From: Strigamia acuminata
Taxonomy: Eukaryota; Arthropoda; Chilopoda; Geophilomorpha; Linotaeniidae
NCBI GenBank assembly: GCA_949358305.1
Contig: OX442315.1
Coordinates: 26,748,427-26,812,426 of the forward strand
Length of the DNA stretch: 64,000 nt
Direction: 5' to 3'
The notes beneath the pieces are model-generated. The model worked only from the letters and a program-made list of their open reading frames with translations, was not told the DNA's origin and ran no database searches. Within the stretch, counting starts at the first letter, position 1; each line of letters starts with the position of its first letter. Shown here one piece after another: positions 58,601-64,000 of this stretch. The position numbers and the translations under genes are program-made.

Positions 58601-59489
58601 CGTGGTCTATGTTTGTTGTCTAGGGTATTTCCACGTGTTATTATGAACACGCGAGAATTCGCTTTCTCGTGCGAATTAAACGAATATCGTTCGAATATTT
58701 ATTCTAGCGTAGATTGGCTACGCTAAATAAATGTGGCTGTTGTACAGTTGAAATGGTCAGCGGGCACCGGTCCTCGATCAATCCGTGAAACGGCCTGAAA
58801 GGTGAGGTAAATGGTGCTCTTGCTGAAATGTGGTAACTGTAGTGTCGTTTCCGGTCAAGCATTGGCTATATATATTAACCGGAAATGACGTCATATGCAA
58901 ATCCTTCTGATTATGCAGGTTCGCAGAAACACGCGACTAGTCAGTCTAGTCGGTATTTCTAGCGCGCTCTAGTGGCGAGTATTAGTAACACAATAATCAC
59001 CGCTAATTACTTCTTCAGGTGATGCTGAATCACCACATAAGTTCTAATTAATCCTTCAGATATACCTACAAAGTTAATGGAACAAGCGGCATGGCAGTTA
59101 TGGAAATCGAATTCCCGTCCGGTTACGTGGCGGATTTAGAAAATCTCCCATCAATAAACACCCAGAAGAAAATCAAGCGAGTTGATACTAAAAATGGCGA
59201 CACCACTATCGTCGTGTACTTCGACAAGATTGGAAAAGAAGTGTGCACAACAGCGAGAGCTCACCGCGCATTCAAAGTGGCTAAAATGAAGCCAGCATTA
59301 GTCCAAGTCTACGACTACTACGACCCAAGTAATAAAAAAAATAATCAATAAGTTTAAAATAAAATTCAATTATTTATTTTTATTTTAGTTAAACGTGGAG
59401 AACAATTTTACAGCGCACCGGAAACTTCAGTATGTGAAATTTGTGAAACGGAAGAATGTAAAAAGAAAGAATGTGATAAAAAAGAATAA
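40658..59489 (+). CDS. TEP2: thioester-containing protein lacking exon 1, interrupted by an LTR element
   Basis: Exons 2-22 are all present with good splice sites and unchanged phases: 40658-40847, 41727-41877, ..., 45582-46328, 46386-46781, 46857-47009, 47065-47234, then 59060-59328 and 59389-59489. The thioester GCGEQN (codons at about 45,906-45,923) and FHKAMQGG are intact. Missing is the signal-peptide exon: upstream of exon 2 lies the gag element, and I find no ATG exon there. Exon 12 is 12 nt shorter and exon 13 is 24 nt longer than in TEP1. Their products differ almost completely ([13 protein letters not shown] and [18 protein letters not shown] against Gly/Pro-rich sequence), yet remain in frame. 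An 11.8-kb retrotransposon sits in intron 20. Either this is a 5'-truncated pseudogene kept open by recent exchange, or it borrows a first exon by long-range splicing. As a stand-alone gene it could not be secreted. Confidence 0.8.
41003..41395. mobile_element. hAT-like MITE in TEP2 intron 2
   Basis: Terminal inverted repeats of about 30 bp (GAAGTACACTTTACGGGCGA near the left end and its reverse complement at the right) bound a 393-bp element. The flanks GAAAATGT and GAAAAGGT look like an 8-bp target duplication with one mismatch. TEP1 has the uninterrupted site (TTTGAAAATG-TCGTCTTTGG). The interior holds a second partial TIR and a TTAGG repeat block. The 8-bp duplication fits the hAT superfamily, and no transposase is encoded. 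A second copy of this insertion is at 63,109-63,501 because the intron was duplicated with the TEP unit. Confidence 0.75.
41109..41192 (+). repeat. Interstitial (TTAGG)n telomere-type repeat
   Basis: About 16 GGTTA/TTAGG units, several with single changes (GTTAT, GGTCA, GCTTA, AGATT), inside the MITE. TTAGG is the ancestral arthropod telomere repeat. The degeneracy and the position inside an element show that this is not a chromosome end. The duplicate is at about 63,215-63,298. Confidence 0.85.
44338..44425 (-). repeat. 5S rRNA-derived sequence in TEP2 bait intron
   Basis: Counterpart of the 34,018-34,105 element. It is slightly closer to 5S rRNA, since TEP2 keeps GGGCCTGG on the minus strand where TEP1 has lost it. 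It was therefore present before the TEP duplication. Confidence 0.6.
44641..44670 (+). other. Candidate 30-nt alternative bait-region exon of TEP2
   Basis: Same position, length, phase and splice sites as 34,322-34,351. It would encode [10 protein letters not shown]. Confidence 0.4.
47276..47906 (-). repeat. 3' LTR of the Gypsy-type element
   Basis: 631 bp. It is the left copy on the plus strand and the 3' LTR in element orientation. A minus-strand TATA-like stretch (TTAATATATATAGCC near 47,732-47,748) and an AATAAA (near 47,349) are plausible promoter and polyadenylation signals. Confidence 0.95.
47909..47920 (-). other. Putative polypurine tract
   Basis: The minus strand reads CTCGGGGAGGGA, two bases before the 3' LTR. 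This is where the plus-strand primer of an LTR element should lie. Confidence 0.55.
48101..51210 (-). CDS. Third ORF of the Gypsy-type element, spliced, about 946 aa, unknown function
   Basis: Exon 1 runs 51210-51061 (50 codons, ATG start, acidic: [14 protein letters not shown]...). It ends CCCGAC|GTAAGT. Exon 2 starts at 50791 after ATATTTAG| and runs in the same frame to the stop at 48101-48103. Without this intron the long frame has no ATG at its beginning (it opens on TTG), which supports the splice. The product has no signal peptide, hydrophobic fusion segment or membrane anchor, so it does not look like an envelope protein despite occupying env position. Visible features are an N-terminal helical part with several Trp, then an Arg/Glu/Asp-rich stretch (about residues 310-430, rich in RRR and RER). 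A Ser/Pro/Thr-rich middle with a run of seven Pro follows, then a hydrophobic Ala/Val-rich helix region ([20 protein letters not shown]). I recognise no domain. An acidic head plus a basic body suggests nucleic-acid or Gag binding, but that is a guess. Confidence 0.75.
51389..55471 (-). CDS. pol: Pol polyprotein of the Gypsy-type element (protease, RT, RNase H, integrase)
   Basis: The open frame is 1360 codons. It has an aspartic protease ([10 protein letters not shown], about residue 107) and a reverse transcriptase ([27 protein letters not shown] at about 455-458). RNase H begins [16 protein letters not shown], with a later TDHEALKWL. The integrase has an HHCC finger (GHPLAGHSG...[10 protein letters not shown]) and D-D-E catalytic blocks ([26 protein letters not shown]; about D974, D1033, E1068). 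No chromodomain is seen at the C-terminus, which is Lys-rich. The frame overlaps the end of gag in the -1 frame, with its first codon GTG at the gag stop, so it is probably made as a Gag-Pol fusion by -1 frameshifting rather than from its own ATG. Every catalytic motif I can check is intact. Confidence 0.95.
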   Translation of the reverse strand: MIPHPLAITSKTMDLTLVEKQIKEMKKLLEFFEEAANEEVTTPTKKRKFEIRDEDGIANAFMTLPLDQGANPLKKRILRCNLSTEAKSVLAKIPVSFGKKVLMGLLDSGADQSFISTDLFESLEEKIQKKLRGMNENIRVLTAAGEVRAVGTLSTDFVWEGGTIKHFFIVLPTRDTILLIGMNLMERMNIQPNPVTRSWNYIDNHEDPRLPIIPPELLDKAKDDEEWGGGEIKKFIQDYNFKSFNTILQEENLIHNLAMDANLGEEQTKLLEEMLKKHSKNLNKDPGKTSYVMHEIELVTGKPVRVPFKTMNPQKRHIVRTMCNELLEKGIVSHAIGEYGMRIVLVMRPGSEPRLCIDYRPLNAITVIDPIQMPSIEAILRELAPFNWVTTMDLSKGYWQVELREEDKEKTAFWAPQGRLMFNVMPFGLVNAPATFQKLIEKVLGDALHKYAWAYLDDIVIVSQTFEDHLIHVNDVMERLTKAGLNIHPGKSKFCRKELAFLGYTVGTGGLSIDPKKTQAISQFPAPEDVKGVQRFMGMVNFFNRLLPNLADVAAPITDLLRNDKDFEWTDHCETSFNKIKQMLIDVKRIPLPDLNREFTLHTDASRIGLGAALLQKHDIDGVVLEVPTMFISRKLQAAEKNYNATELECLAVVWAIRKFRPYLEFTKFNVQTDHEALKWLMALKEPSGRMARWQLELMACDLIIEYRPGKFNVVADALSRAPASDPEDETDCGEDDSRLFYCPNPVRKWEFKKLNELPKEKLESGDQNYYSYWLRAYQSVKDAHPNYELTIEPRISDKYVRAFVAHVSKGTNSKPPTRDELIAAQMADDFCKTYRDFITDKIFPDENFDEIQREEFEREASTYLIEDGLLLKHHPNFRDDLTETGTSMKVVIPRSLLTRFLWMVHGHPLAGHSGVARTIYRANQLYFWPKMTRDIVRFIHHCPRCQACKPRTPKNYERISLGPFAPFDCWSVDLMGPKPTSSNKNKYILVIMDVATGWPELFPMERPTKQKIIRCLYEVALHFGFPRKLISDNGPQFASNLYKDFCKKFDIETSYTSTYNPRANPVERLNRDIKYALAIFTDVHSSWDEYLREIAFSIRTTISRNRKFSPAFLNFARELRVPWDPRIPEEILEIDPEKPHIYVDRLEQIISATYQHMMSHIFDMRDRISIAGKDRPFCNFKVNDLVWKDTHIQSSADKGIHAGLADKRDGPYVILEAHGGNAFKLKRLADNVNFRSIHARELTPYLPEFPQEAWTEYQTKPAKNPIIRDMFLDEQTGPTNLVQDELLEVADAPDEISGREEIVAESPKKGKQSNKKKTTGIPKPDKIYGMRRHKPNPFIKDGKLVGKQKATPAIVSNNR
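55468..58314 (-). CDS. gag: Gag polyprotein of the Gypsy-type element (948 aa)
   Basis: It starts at ATG 58,314, about 90 bp after the 5' LTR, and ends TGA at 55,468. Residues about 575-735 form a Retrotrans_gag capsid-like domain ([55 protein letters not shown]). A single CCHC zinc knuckle ([14 protein letters not shown]) lies at 884-897, followed by a Lys/Glu coiled tail. The N-terminal 570 residues are an unusually long extension. It includes a probable coiled coil (about 110-195, [20 protein letters not shown]...), a basic patch ([11 protein letters not shown]) and Ser/Asn-rich linkers. Typical Gypsy Gag proteins are roughly half this length. The frame is intact. Confidence 0.93.
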   Translation of the reverse strand: MTKTTAEDRKRRNDEKDRKEAEEIERQKAEEANHVEPEVETNSTKVSTESSSESLPLARQLPFTGGEFEGSGSSHEENGLNKSFENPRFGLKSPRPVEKDPSEMDLMTLLNKAANTSAAIINEAARADQARTVALEKKKNELMEDLAREHREKLAAMEQSLAQEHQAKQMALERELARELLAKQKIIEREMAKDCQIRPPSNGLSQHSEPNSVQSSPERSHTAKELVAKAIEVTRVACAHGIEIDQDKDPYAELSRVIDLVNQRTEKRSADNTARRGEKRRRVGADRQQSETGGEATSDSESIDSQASHGSIRVNGLDSILNESDEVKGELYEAFIQDRRNNQGAQSWAVKNSFAMKTGQTSNNNPGDPNAELIRCINQKNQIRNEVGQNKLAMPTLEEINAVKNHLEKKHAAEAYAGRDSYVFIKKTNEGLTGTRLDDLIPPGTKLSQTSAPEKANPDNSTIAQDLTNNPNTAGSSGKTSFQHNQFGLTGNGTHYPSLPSDNPRSSPLLSETDSLSNQLRTMKDELLQAMDQKLQQSRGQETEEDDRSEGLLKRYSADRWLYSRKDNNIKWTTLRLIKFDGSWNAGNLFLDEVALTINRLGAEPDEMVARGIPEMLINRARNWYADVQPRNWEDFVIKFHNQYGETSQEIQKRVSSMKQAPGETLREYVQRADSLFREMDKPFDQHAQKALFEQGLNETATKVLREMNAPKGDNFKAILAFVEKKHTEVNARYNENLTKEERALGVARQQRIQERSIDSTKLLQSRNYLNGSIEPLPSKKNQQASNPLPPPNKAYRTQTNAAEEKSEDEVSEDSEQFSESDEADEGINDVVHANMGKELAPSYRPQMKSRKSEHHNPKTEATSEKKDYPKKPFEREGKKKSPCNFCNEDGHWRQACPKLAKKKADDKAAEREELVKLLAKEQEKILKELTAKFDSMTKNWNSRAEQK
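58387..58404 (-). other. Primer-binding site of the Gypsy-type element
   Basis: The minus strand reads TGGGGGTCTGTCCGGGAT, beginning two bases inside the 5' LTR boundary. TGG complements the CCA end of a tRNA. I could not assign the tRNA species from memory. Confidence 0.6.
58407..59037 (-). repeat. 5' LTR of the Gypsy-type element
   Basis: 631 bp, same length as the left LTR, and no difference was seen when the two were read in parallel. Confidence 0.95.
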
Positions 59490-59605
59490 GTGCGAGTTTT
59501 AAACTTAAAAAAATCATTAATCATCGTTTGCACTTTTTAATATCCGCATATAAAATAAAATGTTTTTCACAACTATGTAAACAATGTTACGAATAAAAAA
59601 AAAAC

Positions 59606-62600
59606 CAAGAAAACAGAAAAAAATTTGCCAATTTACTTTAACGTTTTATTTGAACTGAACCACCTTACAGTGAAACTAATTTTACCTAGCCAATGGACAA
59701 TGGTTTGTCTTTGAGAATGTGGATAAAAATTTCCCAAAAGGGGTATCTGGACCGCCTCTTCGTCCTTATCAACGGATGGCAGAGGACCAGACGCTTTCAT
59801 CGTAACATGATTAGCATTAGCGTTAATTCTCGCCTTACGCATCTTAAAATACCTTAGAATCTGCCTTAGACACATGGCTCTCCTAATCTGCGTTACTTTC
59901 ACGGGATTCTTTCGTGACTTTTTATGCTGCTCCGGATACCATTCGTCCACTGTTGAGATTCCGATTTCCTACACGCCATTACCACTTTAACTATATTAGG
60001 GAAGTCGTTATGTGGTGGCTCGTATAATTCAACGTCAAATCACGCTAACTCAAAAAGATGCAGTTTGCCTCACAGATCGGTGGATTACCTTTCTTAGCCA
60101 CGCTAACTTGTGTGTCTGGGACTGACAACACTCCTGGAGCAACCAAACTTACCCCAGTATCTGGCACCAATGCATAGAGCGGCAGACCAGACACCTTTTC
60201 TGGCAAATCTGACTTCCGAGTTGTCGTTGTGATTAGGGGAAAAGGTATCACAGGGTCGGAGTGTCTGGCTTGTTCCAAGTTTAGGAAGTTACGCCTCTCT
60301 CCATCCCCTTTCAAGAACCAATAGTTTCCCCCGTGATCCACGCATAAACCTACAGCTCAACAAAAATCGAGATCTAACAGCAGGTCCTGCGACGACTCTT
60401 CAATAACCAGGCAAACAAACCCAATTTCGGCCTTAGGCACACGGAGTGCAATTTGTGCACATCCTAGCACCTTCACCACATGGTTCAATGCAGTCTTGAT
60501 GGTTTCATTCATAGGCACTAAGTCAACACCCATTTTGTCATGGAGTTTTTGATATAACGCATTTGACATGATGCACGTCTGTCAATTAGCATTACGAACT
60601 CCACATTGACCCACACCATTTTAACATAAGGTGCATCACGACAGCAATGATCTTCGAGCTCAACTACCAATTTGGGTTCCTTAGTCATCGCAAACTCAGG
60701 GGGCGATAACATGATAAAATTTGTCAATTTAGCGGAAAGTGGAACGGTGTTAGACTCAGTGACTAGTGATTTGTCCCAACCACTCGTCCCATTAGATACA
60801 TCCGATGCTGCAACCAGAATTACTTCGGTGCTGGGTCCACCACCCGCACATCGGACTTTGGTGGGGAACCCAGCTCGTTTCCCGGATACTGCCAGGGCTT
60901 GAAACAATGGGGGCACAGGGCTACACGTCTTTCTATGTCACTCATGTACCAGCTGTCCCGTCGATTCCTCACCCACTCAGCACCGGGAGGCAACTTAACA
61001 TTTGCTGGAGGACCGGCAGTGTTGGCAAACGTGTGGAATTGATGCCCACATTGTTGTTTGGACACGTGCTTTCTAGAAGTCTTTGGCTTTGAAATCGCCT
61101 TCTGACCTTCCTTTGGGGGTGCCGCTACCATTTTAACATTTTTCACGATCTGAGCATGCACGCTCTGGGAGCCGTCACCCTCCAAATCAATTGCATCCAT
61201 GGTCTCTGCCAACGCTGCCAGTTTCTGTCTGTTAAACTGGTAGTGATTAGGCGTCGATTTAACAGGATCATCTGCCTTTTTCTTGGTCTCTGCATTCTTA
61301 GATTTCACTTTTGGAAATGGCATTGGGCCCCTTCTAACTCCATGTAAATCAAACGCGTGCTGCTGCAATGCGTGCAGCTGGAAGTTACTATCCACCTTTT
61401 GACTAATGAAATGGCTTGTGAAAGCGTCTGAGCGTTATACCCAGCATCATATCGGTCATCTGTGGTTGCAGTCGATGTTGCGCAACCGCCCATCGCTGCT
61501 TATCCGCAGCTACTCTCGTCAATTTTAGATATCGGCCAATCTCCCTTAGAAAATCAGCCGAATCTTCTCCCACCTCCTGCCACCTTTGTGACAAGTACAC
61601 TGTTCCCTCGGCAACAGAAAGGGAGAAAGAATCCCAAAACCGAGTTGCAAAGTCGTCCCACGTTTTAGGCTTTACGTGAAAGTCCAAGAACCACATAAGT
61701 GGCTTGTTACGCAAGGACTGTGAAACATACAACTCGATGTACATTGCCTCCGGAATGCTCATCGTTGAATTGCATGGGGCAGCAGCGCCAGACCAATCAA
61801 AGGGTCATGAGTTCCTTGTTGGGATGGAGGTGGTGAGATAACACCTCCCTCTGATTGTACGGGAGCTGGTCCTACAAGTCCGCCCATTGTGAAGTCACGC
61901 TGTAGGGTGGTAGTGAGACATCCAGACATTTAACATAACACGAATTTAATCGCACGGGTCTCTTTAAGTGTTGAAAAACGGGGACAGAAACTCTAATGCT
62001 TCAAGAATAAGATGCGATAAGCGTTAACAAAAACCACGTACCACAATCTAAACACATCAAAAGCACTAAACAAAACTCAATCTAACTAAAGTCCAAACGG
62101 GAGGACGGCTGGACCAAGCGTTCATGCCGCGAAACGCGCTCAAAAAGACAAATAATGAGACTGTAGCTAATTAATCAAATCTGACTCAAAGTGGCTTCTC
62201 AACAACATGATAAAACATTAGGAAAGAGAGTAAACAGAGAGAATCCAGATGGATAAAAGAATGTGTGATGATGAAAACTCAGAGGTCTGCAAACGGGTCC
62301 ACACTGACAAGCGAGTGGTTACAATAAATCAAGAGTTATTGTTAAGGGAAGAAATCACAGGCTTGTGAGAACTTTGGCTCCACAAGGAAGCTCTTATCAG
62401 TTCAAAGCACAAGGTTACTCTGCCCTTAACAAAGGTGTGTAGGAAAAAGGTAAACTTGATCAAAGATGGACTAGGCCAAGTTTAACCAATCATAGAAAGG
62501 CAGAGATAATCAAACGCGTTGGTGGATACTAATGAGTATAATTCTTTAACGCATCATTACTGACAAAAAACTCAACAAAAAACAACACAAATAAAAATGA

Positions 62601-62730
62601 GGTAGGAATTAGGGTTAGGATTTATATCTAAGGGGTGTATTTGAGCAACAAAACAAAAACACAATGAGGAATTTAAACAATACAAAGAAGTAGCGCGTTA
62701 ATTTAACGCGTGAAAACCAGGACTGTGACA
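59606..62730 (-). mobile_element. Decayed LTR-retroelement fragment (gag-protease), spacer copy B
   Basis: A duplicate of spacer copy A, shifted by 22,106 bp, with the same broken gag (about 60,676-61,932), the same broken protease (about 60,356-60,666) and the same sharp edge (TGTCACAGTC at 62,730). The only differences noticed are in an A run near 59,595 and in the neighbouring TEP intron. Confidence 0.75.
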
Positions 62731-62763
62731 ATGTTTTAAACTAATTTTTCTGTTTATTTGTAG

Positions 62764-64000
62764 TTTGTACACAATATCGGCCCCTAATACGTTTAGACCT
62801 AATAGCCCTTACCAACTCATCGTTACAAATCACCAAGCTCCTGGTCCTATTGATGTAATAGTGAAATTAAAAGCCGTTGACAACAATAAATCAACACCTC
62901 TAGTGGCTAAAGCGAAGGTTGCAGTTGGAAAAACGAAACGAATTGATCTCCTTGTAAGTAATATTTATTTTAGTATTTTAGCGGTTGTTGGTATTGCGAA
63001 ATGTTTTAATCCGGAAATAAAACGCACTAAAAATTTAATGTATAAAATCGGCCCACGGTGTGAAATGTTCCAAACAAGCTTTTAGTCTGAGAAAAACTTT
63101 GAAAATGTGGCTGAAGTACACTTTACGGGCGACTCGAATTCTCATTATTGGGAGCGCTGGCAGTACACTTTACGGGCGACTCAACCCGACCCACATTATC
63201 TGGAATTTCTTTCCGGTTAGGTTAGGTTAGGTTAGGTTAGGTTATGTTAGGTCAGGTTAGGTCAGCTTAGGTTAGGTTAGGTTAGGTTAGATTAAGTTAG
63301 AGCAACCCAACCCAAAAAAAAAACAATTTTCTAAATGGTCTACCTTCACTCATCGTGACCCCGTGTTGAAGACCATGTTATGTTTTCCATCCTTCTTATT
63401 TCGATTTTAGGTGCGGAGCGCTGGCGAAATACCCATCATTAAGTCAGCAACAACAACAACAACAATGAAAATTCGAGTCGCCCGTAAAGTGTACTTCTAC
63501 CGAAAAGGTCGTCTTTGGATAAACACCGACTAAAATTTTATAGATAAAATTATTTTCTCTCTATAATCAAGTGGTAGCTATCTTGAAAAACAACATGGCA
63601 ATACTTCCCTCAGATTAACTCCTGCACATTAAACATGAGAATTAAAGAGTATCTCTAAAAATACTAGAAGTATTAGTTACATCTCACTTTATTTTTGAAA
63701 ATATATCAGGAGTAATTATATAAACATACATAAAATGTCTTTCAAAATTAATTTTCGAAAATTTCTTCCTGATTAATCTAATTATTTTTCCATTATCAAT
63801 TTTTTTTTAAAATGATAAATTGTTCTCAATAGGTGGGATCATGGAGTTCCGGACTGTATTCTTTGACTGTCAACGGCAGCGGTGGCATTAAATTTTCGAA
63901 AACAACAACACTCAGTTATAATGCCAAAACATTTTCAGCTTTTATCCAAACTGACAAAGCGGTTTACAAACCTGGTCAATTGGGTATGTCTTACTAAAAA
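62764..64000 (+). CDS. TEP3: thioester-containing protein, exons 2-3 only (runs off the window)
   Basis: Exon 2 (62764-62953) and exon 3 (63833-63983, ending at GTATGT) are identical by eye to those of TEP2, including the lysine-rich changes relative to TEP1 ([24 protein letters not shown]). As in TEP2, exon 1 with the signal peptide is absent and the gag-protease fragment occupies its place. The rest of the gene lies beyond the window. Confidence 0.85.
63109..63501. mobile_element. hAT-like MITE in TEP3 intron 2
   Basis: Identical to the element at 41,003-41,395, including the TTAGG block (about 63,215-63,298) and the flanking GAAAATGT/GAAAAGGT. It was carried along by duplication of the TEP unit. 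Confidence 0.75.

Larger units (their letters stand above)
47276..59037 (-). mobile_element. Ty3/Gypsy-type LTR retrotransposon, apparently full length (11,762 bp)
   Basis: Two 631-bp LTRs with TG...CA ends (TGTCGTGATTC...GAATCACCACA as written on +) flank the element. The host duplication is TAAG (47,272-47,275 and 59,038-59,041), and the empty site in TEP1 intron 20 reads AAACTAAGTTCTAA. Coding is on the minus strand in the order gag, pol (protease-RT-RNase H-integrase), then a spliced third ORF. All three frames are open. Domain order and the short target duplication fit Ty3/Gypsy. It lies antisense to TEP2. The intact frames and LTRs that look identical by eye indicate very recent insertion, after the TEP array formed. 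Confidence 0.95.

Overview
This window is animal nuclear DNA, almost certainly from an arthropod. Genes are split by many short (about 50-130 bp) GT-AG introns, the background is AT-rich, TTAGG-type repeats occur, and there is an intact thioester-protein (TEP) gene, a Virilizer orthologue and Ty3/Gypsy-type retroelements. Two genes carry an interferon-regulatory-factor (IRF) type DNA-binding domain, a family absent from Drosophila, which argues against a fly-like insect and fits a crustacean, myriapod, chelicerate or early hexapod. I cannot name the species.

Layout. 0.6-1.0 kb: the last three exons of a ZNRF1/2-type RING E3 ligase (+). 2.1-3.6 kb: a SNAG-plus-zinc-finger gene of the Snail/Scratch type (+). 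3.6-7.2 kb: AT-rich intergenic DNA, then a 26-bp minisatellite. 7.6-12.7 kb: a segmental duplication holding two intact, short, DNA-binding-domain-only IRF-like genes (-) and one decayed inverted relic (+). An identical RFX X-box palindrome lies upstream of both intact genes. 12.7-16 kb: gene-poor. 16.0-17.9 kb: a VAP (VAMP-associated protein) gene (-). 18.6-27.1 kb: virilizer/VIRMA, divergent from VAP (+).

29.9-64 kb: a tandem TEP cluster (+). TEP1 is complete (22 exons, 1442 codons in frame, signal peptide, GCGEQ thioester, catalytic His). TEP2 (40.7-59.5 kb) keeps exons 2-22 in frame but lacks the signal-peptide exon, and an 11.8-kb LTR retrotransposon sits in its 20th intron. TEP3 starts at 62.8 kb and runs off the window, also without exon 1. 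A decayed gag-protease element occupies each TEP-TEP spacer. Without the LTR element the array period is 10,340 bp, equal to the TEP1-TEP2 offset, so the cluster looks like the product of recent unequal exchange. The TEP copies are almost identical from exon 17 to the end but differ sharply in the bait-region exons.

The retrotransposon (47,276-59,037, coding on -) has two 631-bp LTRs, a 4-bp target duplication, a 948-aa Gag, a 1360-codon Pol and, where env would lie, a spliced third ORF of about 946 aa that I do not recognise. Smaller elements inside TEP introns include a hAT-like MITE carrying TTAGG repeats, a 5S-rRNA-derived sequence in the bait intron, and a large palindrome.

How the genes relate: the TEPs are secreted complement-like opsonins or protease traps, and the IRF-like proteins are probable immune-type transcription factors. 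Virilizer is the scaffold of the m6A writer complex, and VAP is an ER contact-site receptor. Nothing in the sequence ties these groups into one pathway. All exon borders were assigned by reading GT/AG sites and phases, without transcript data.
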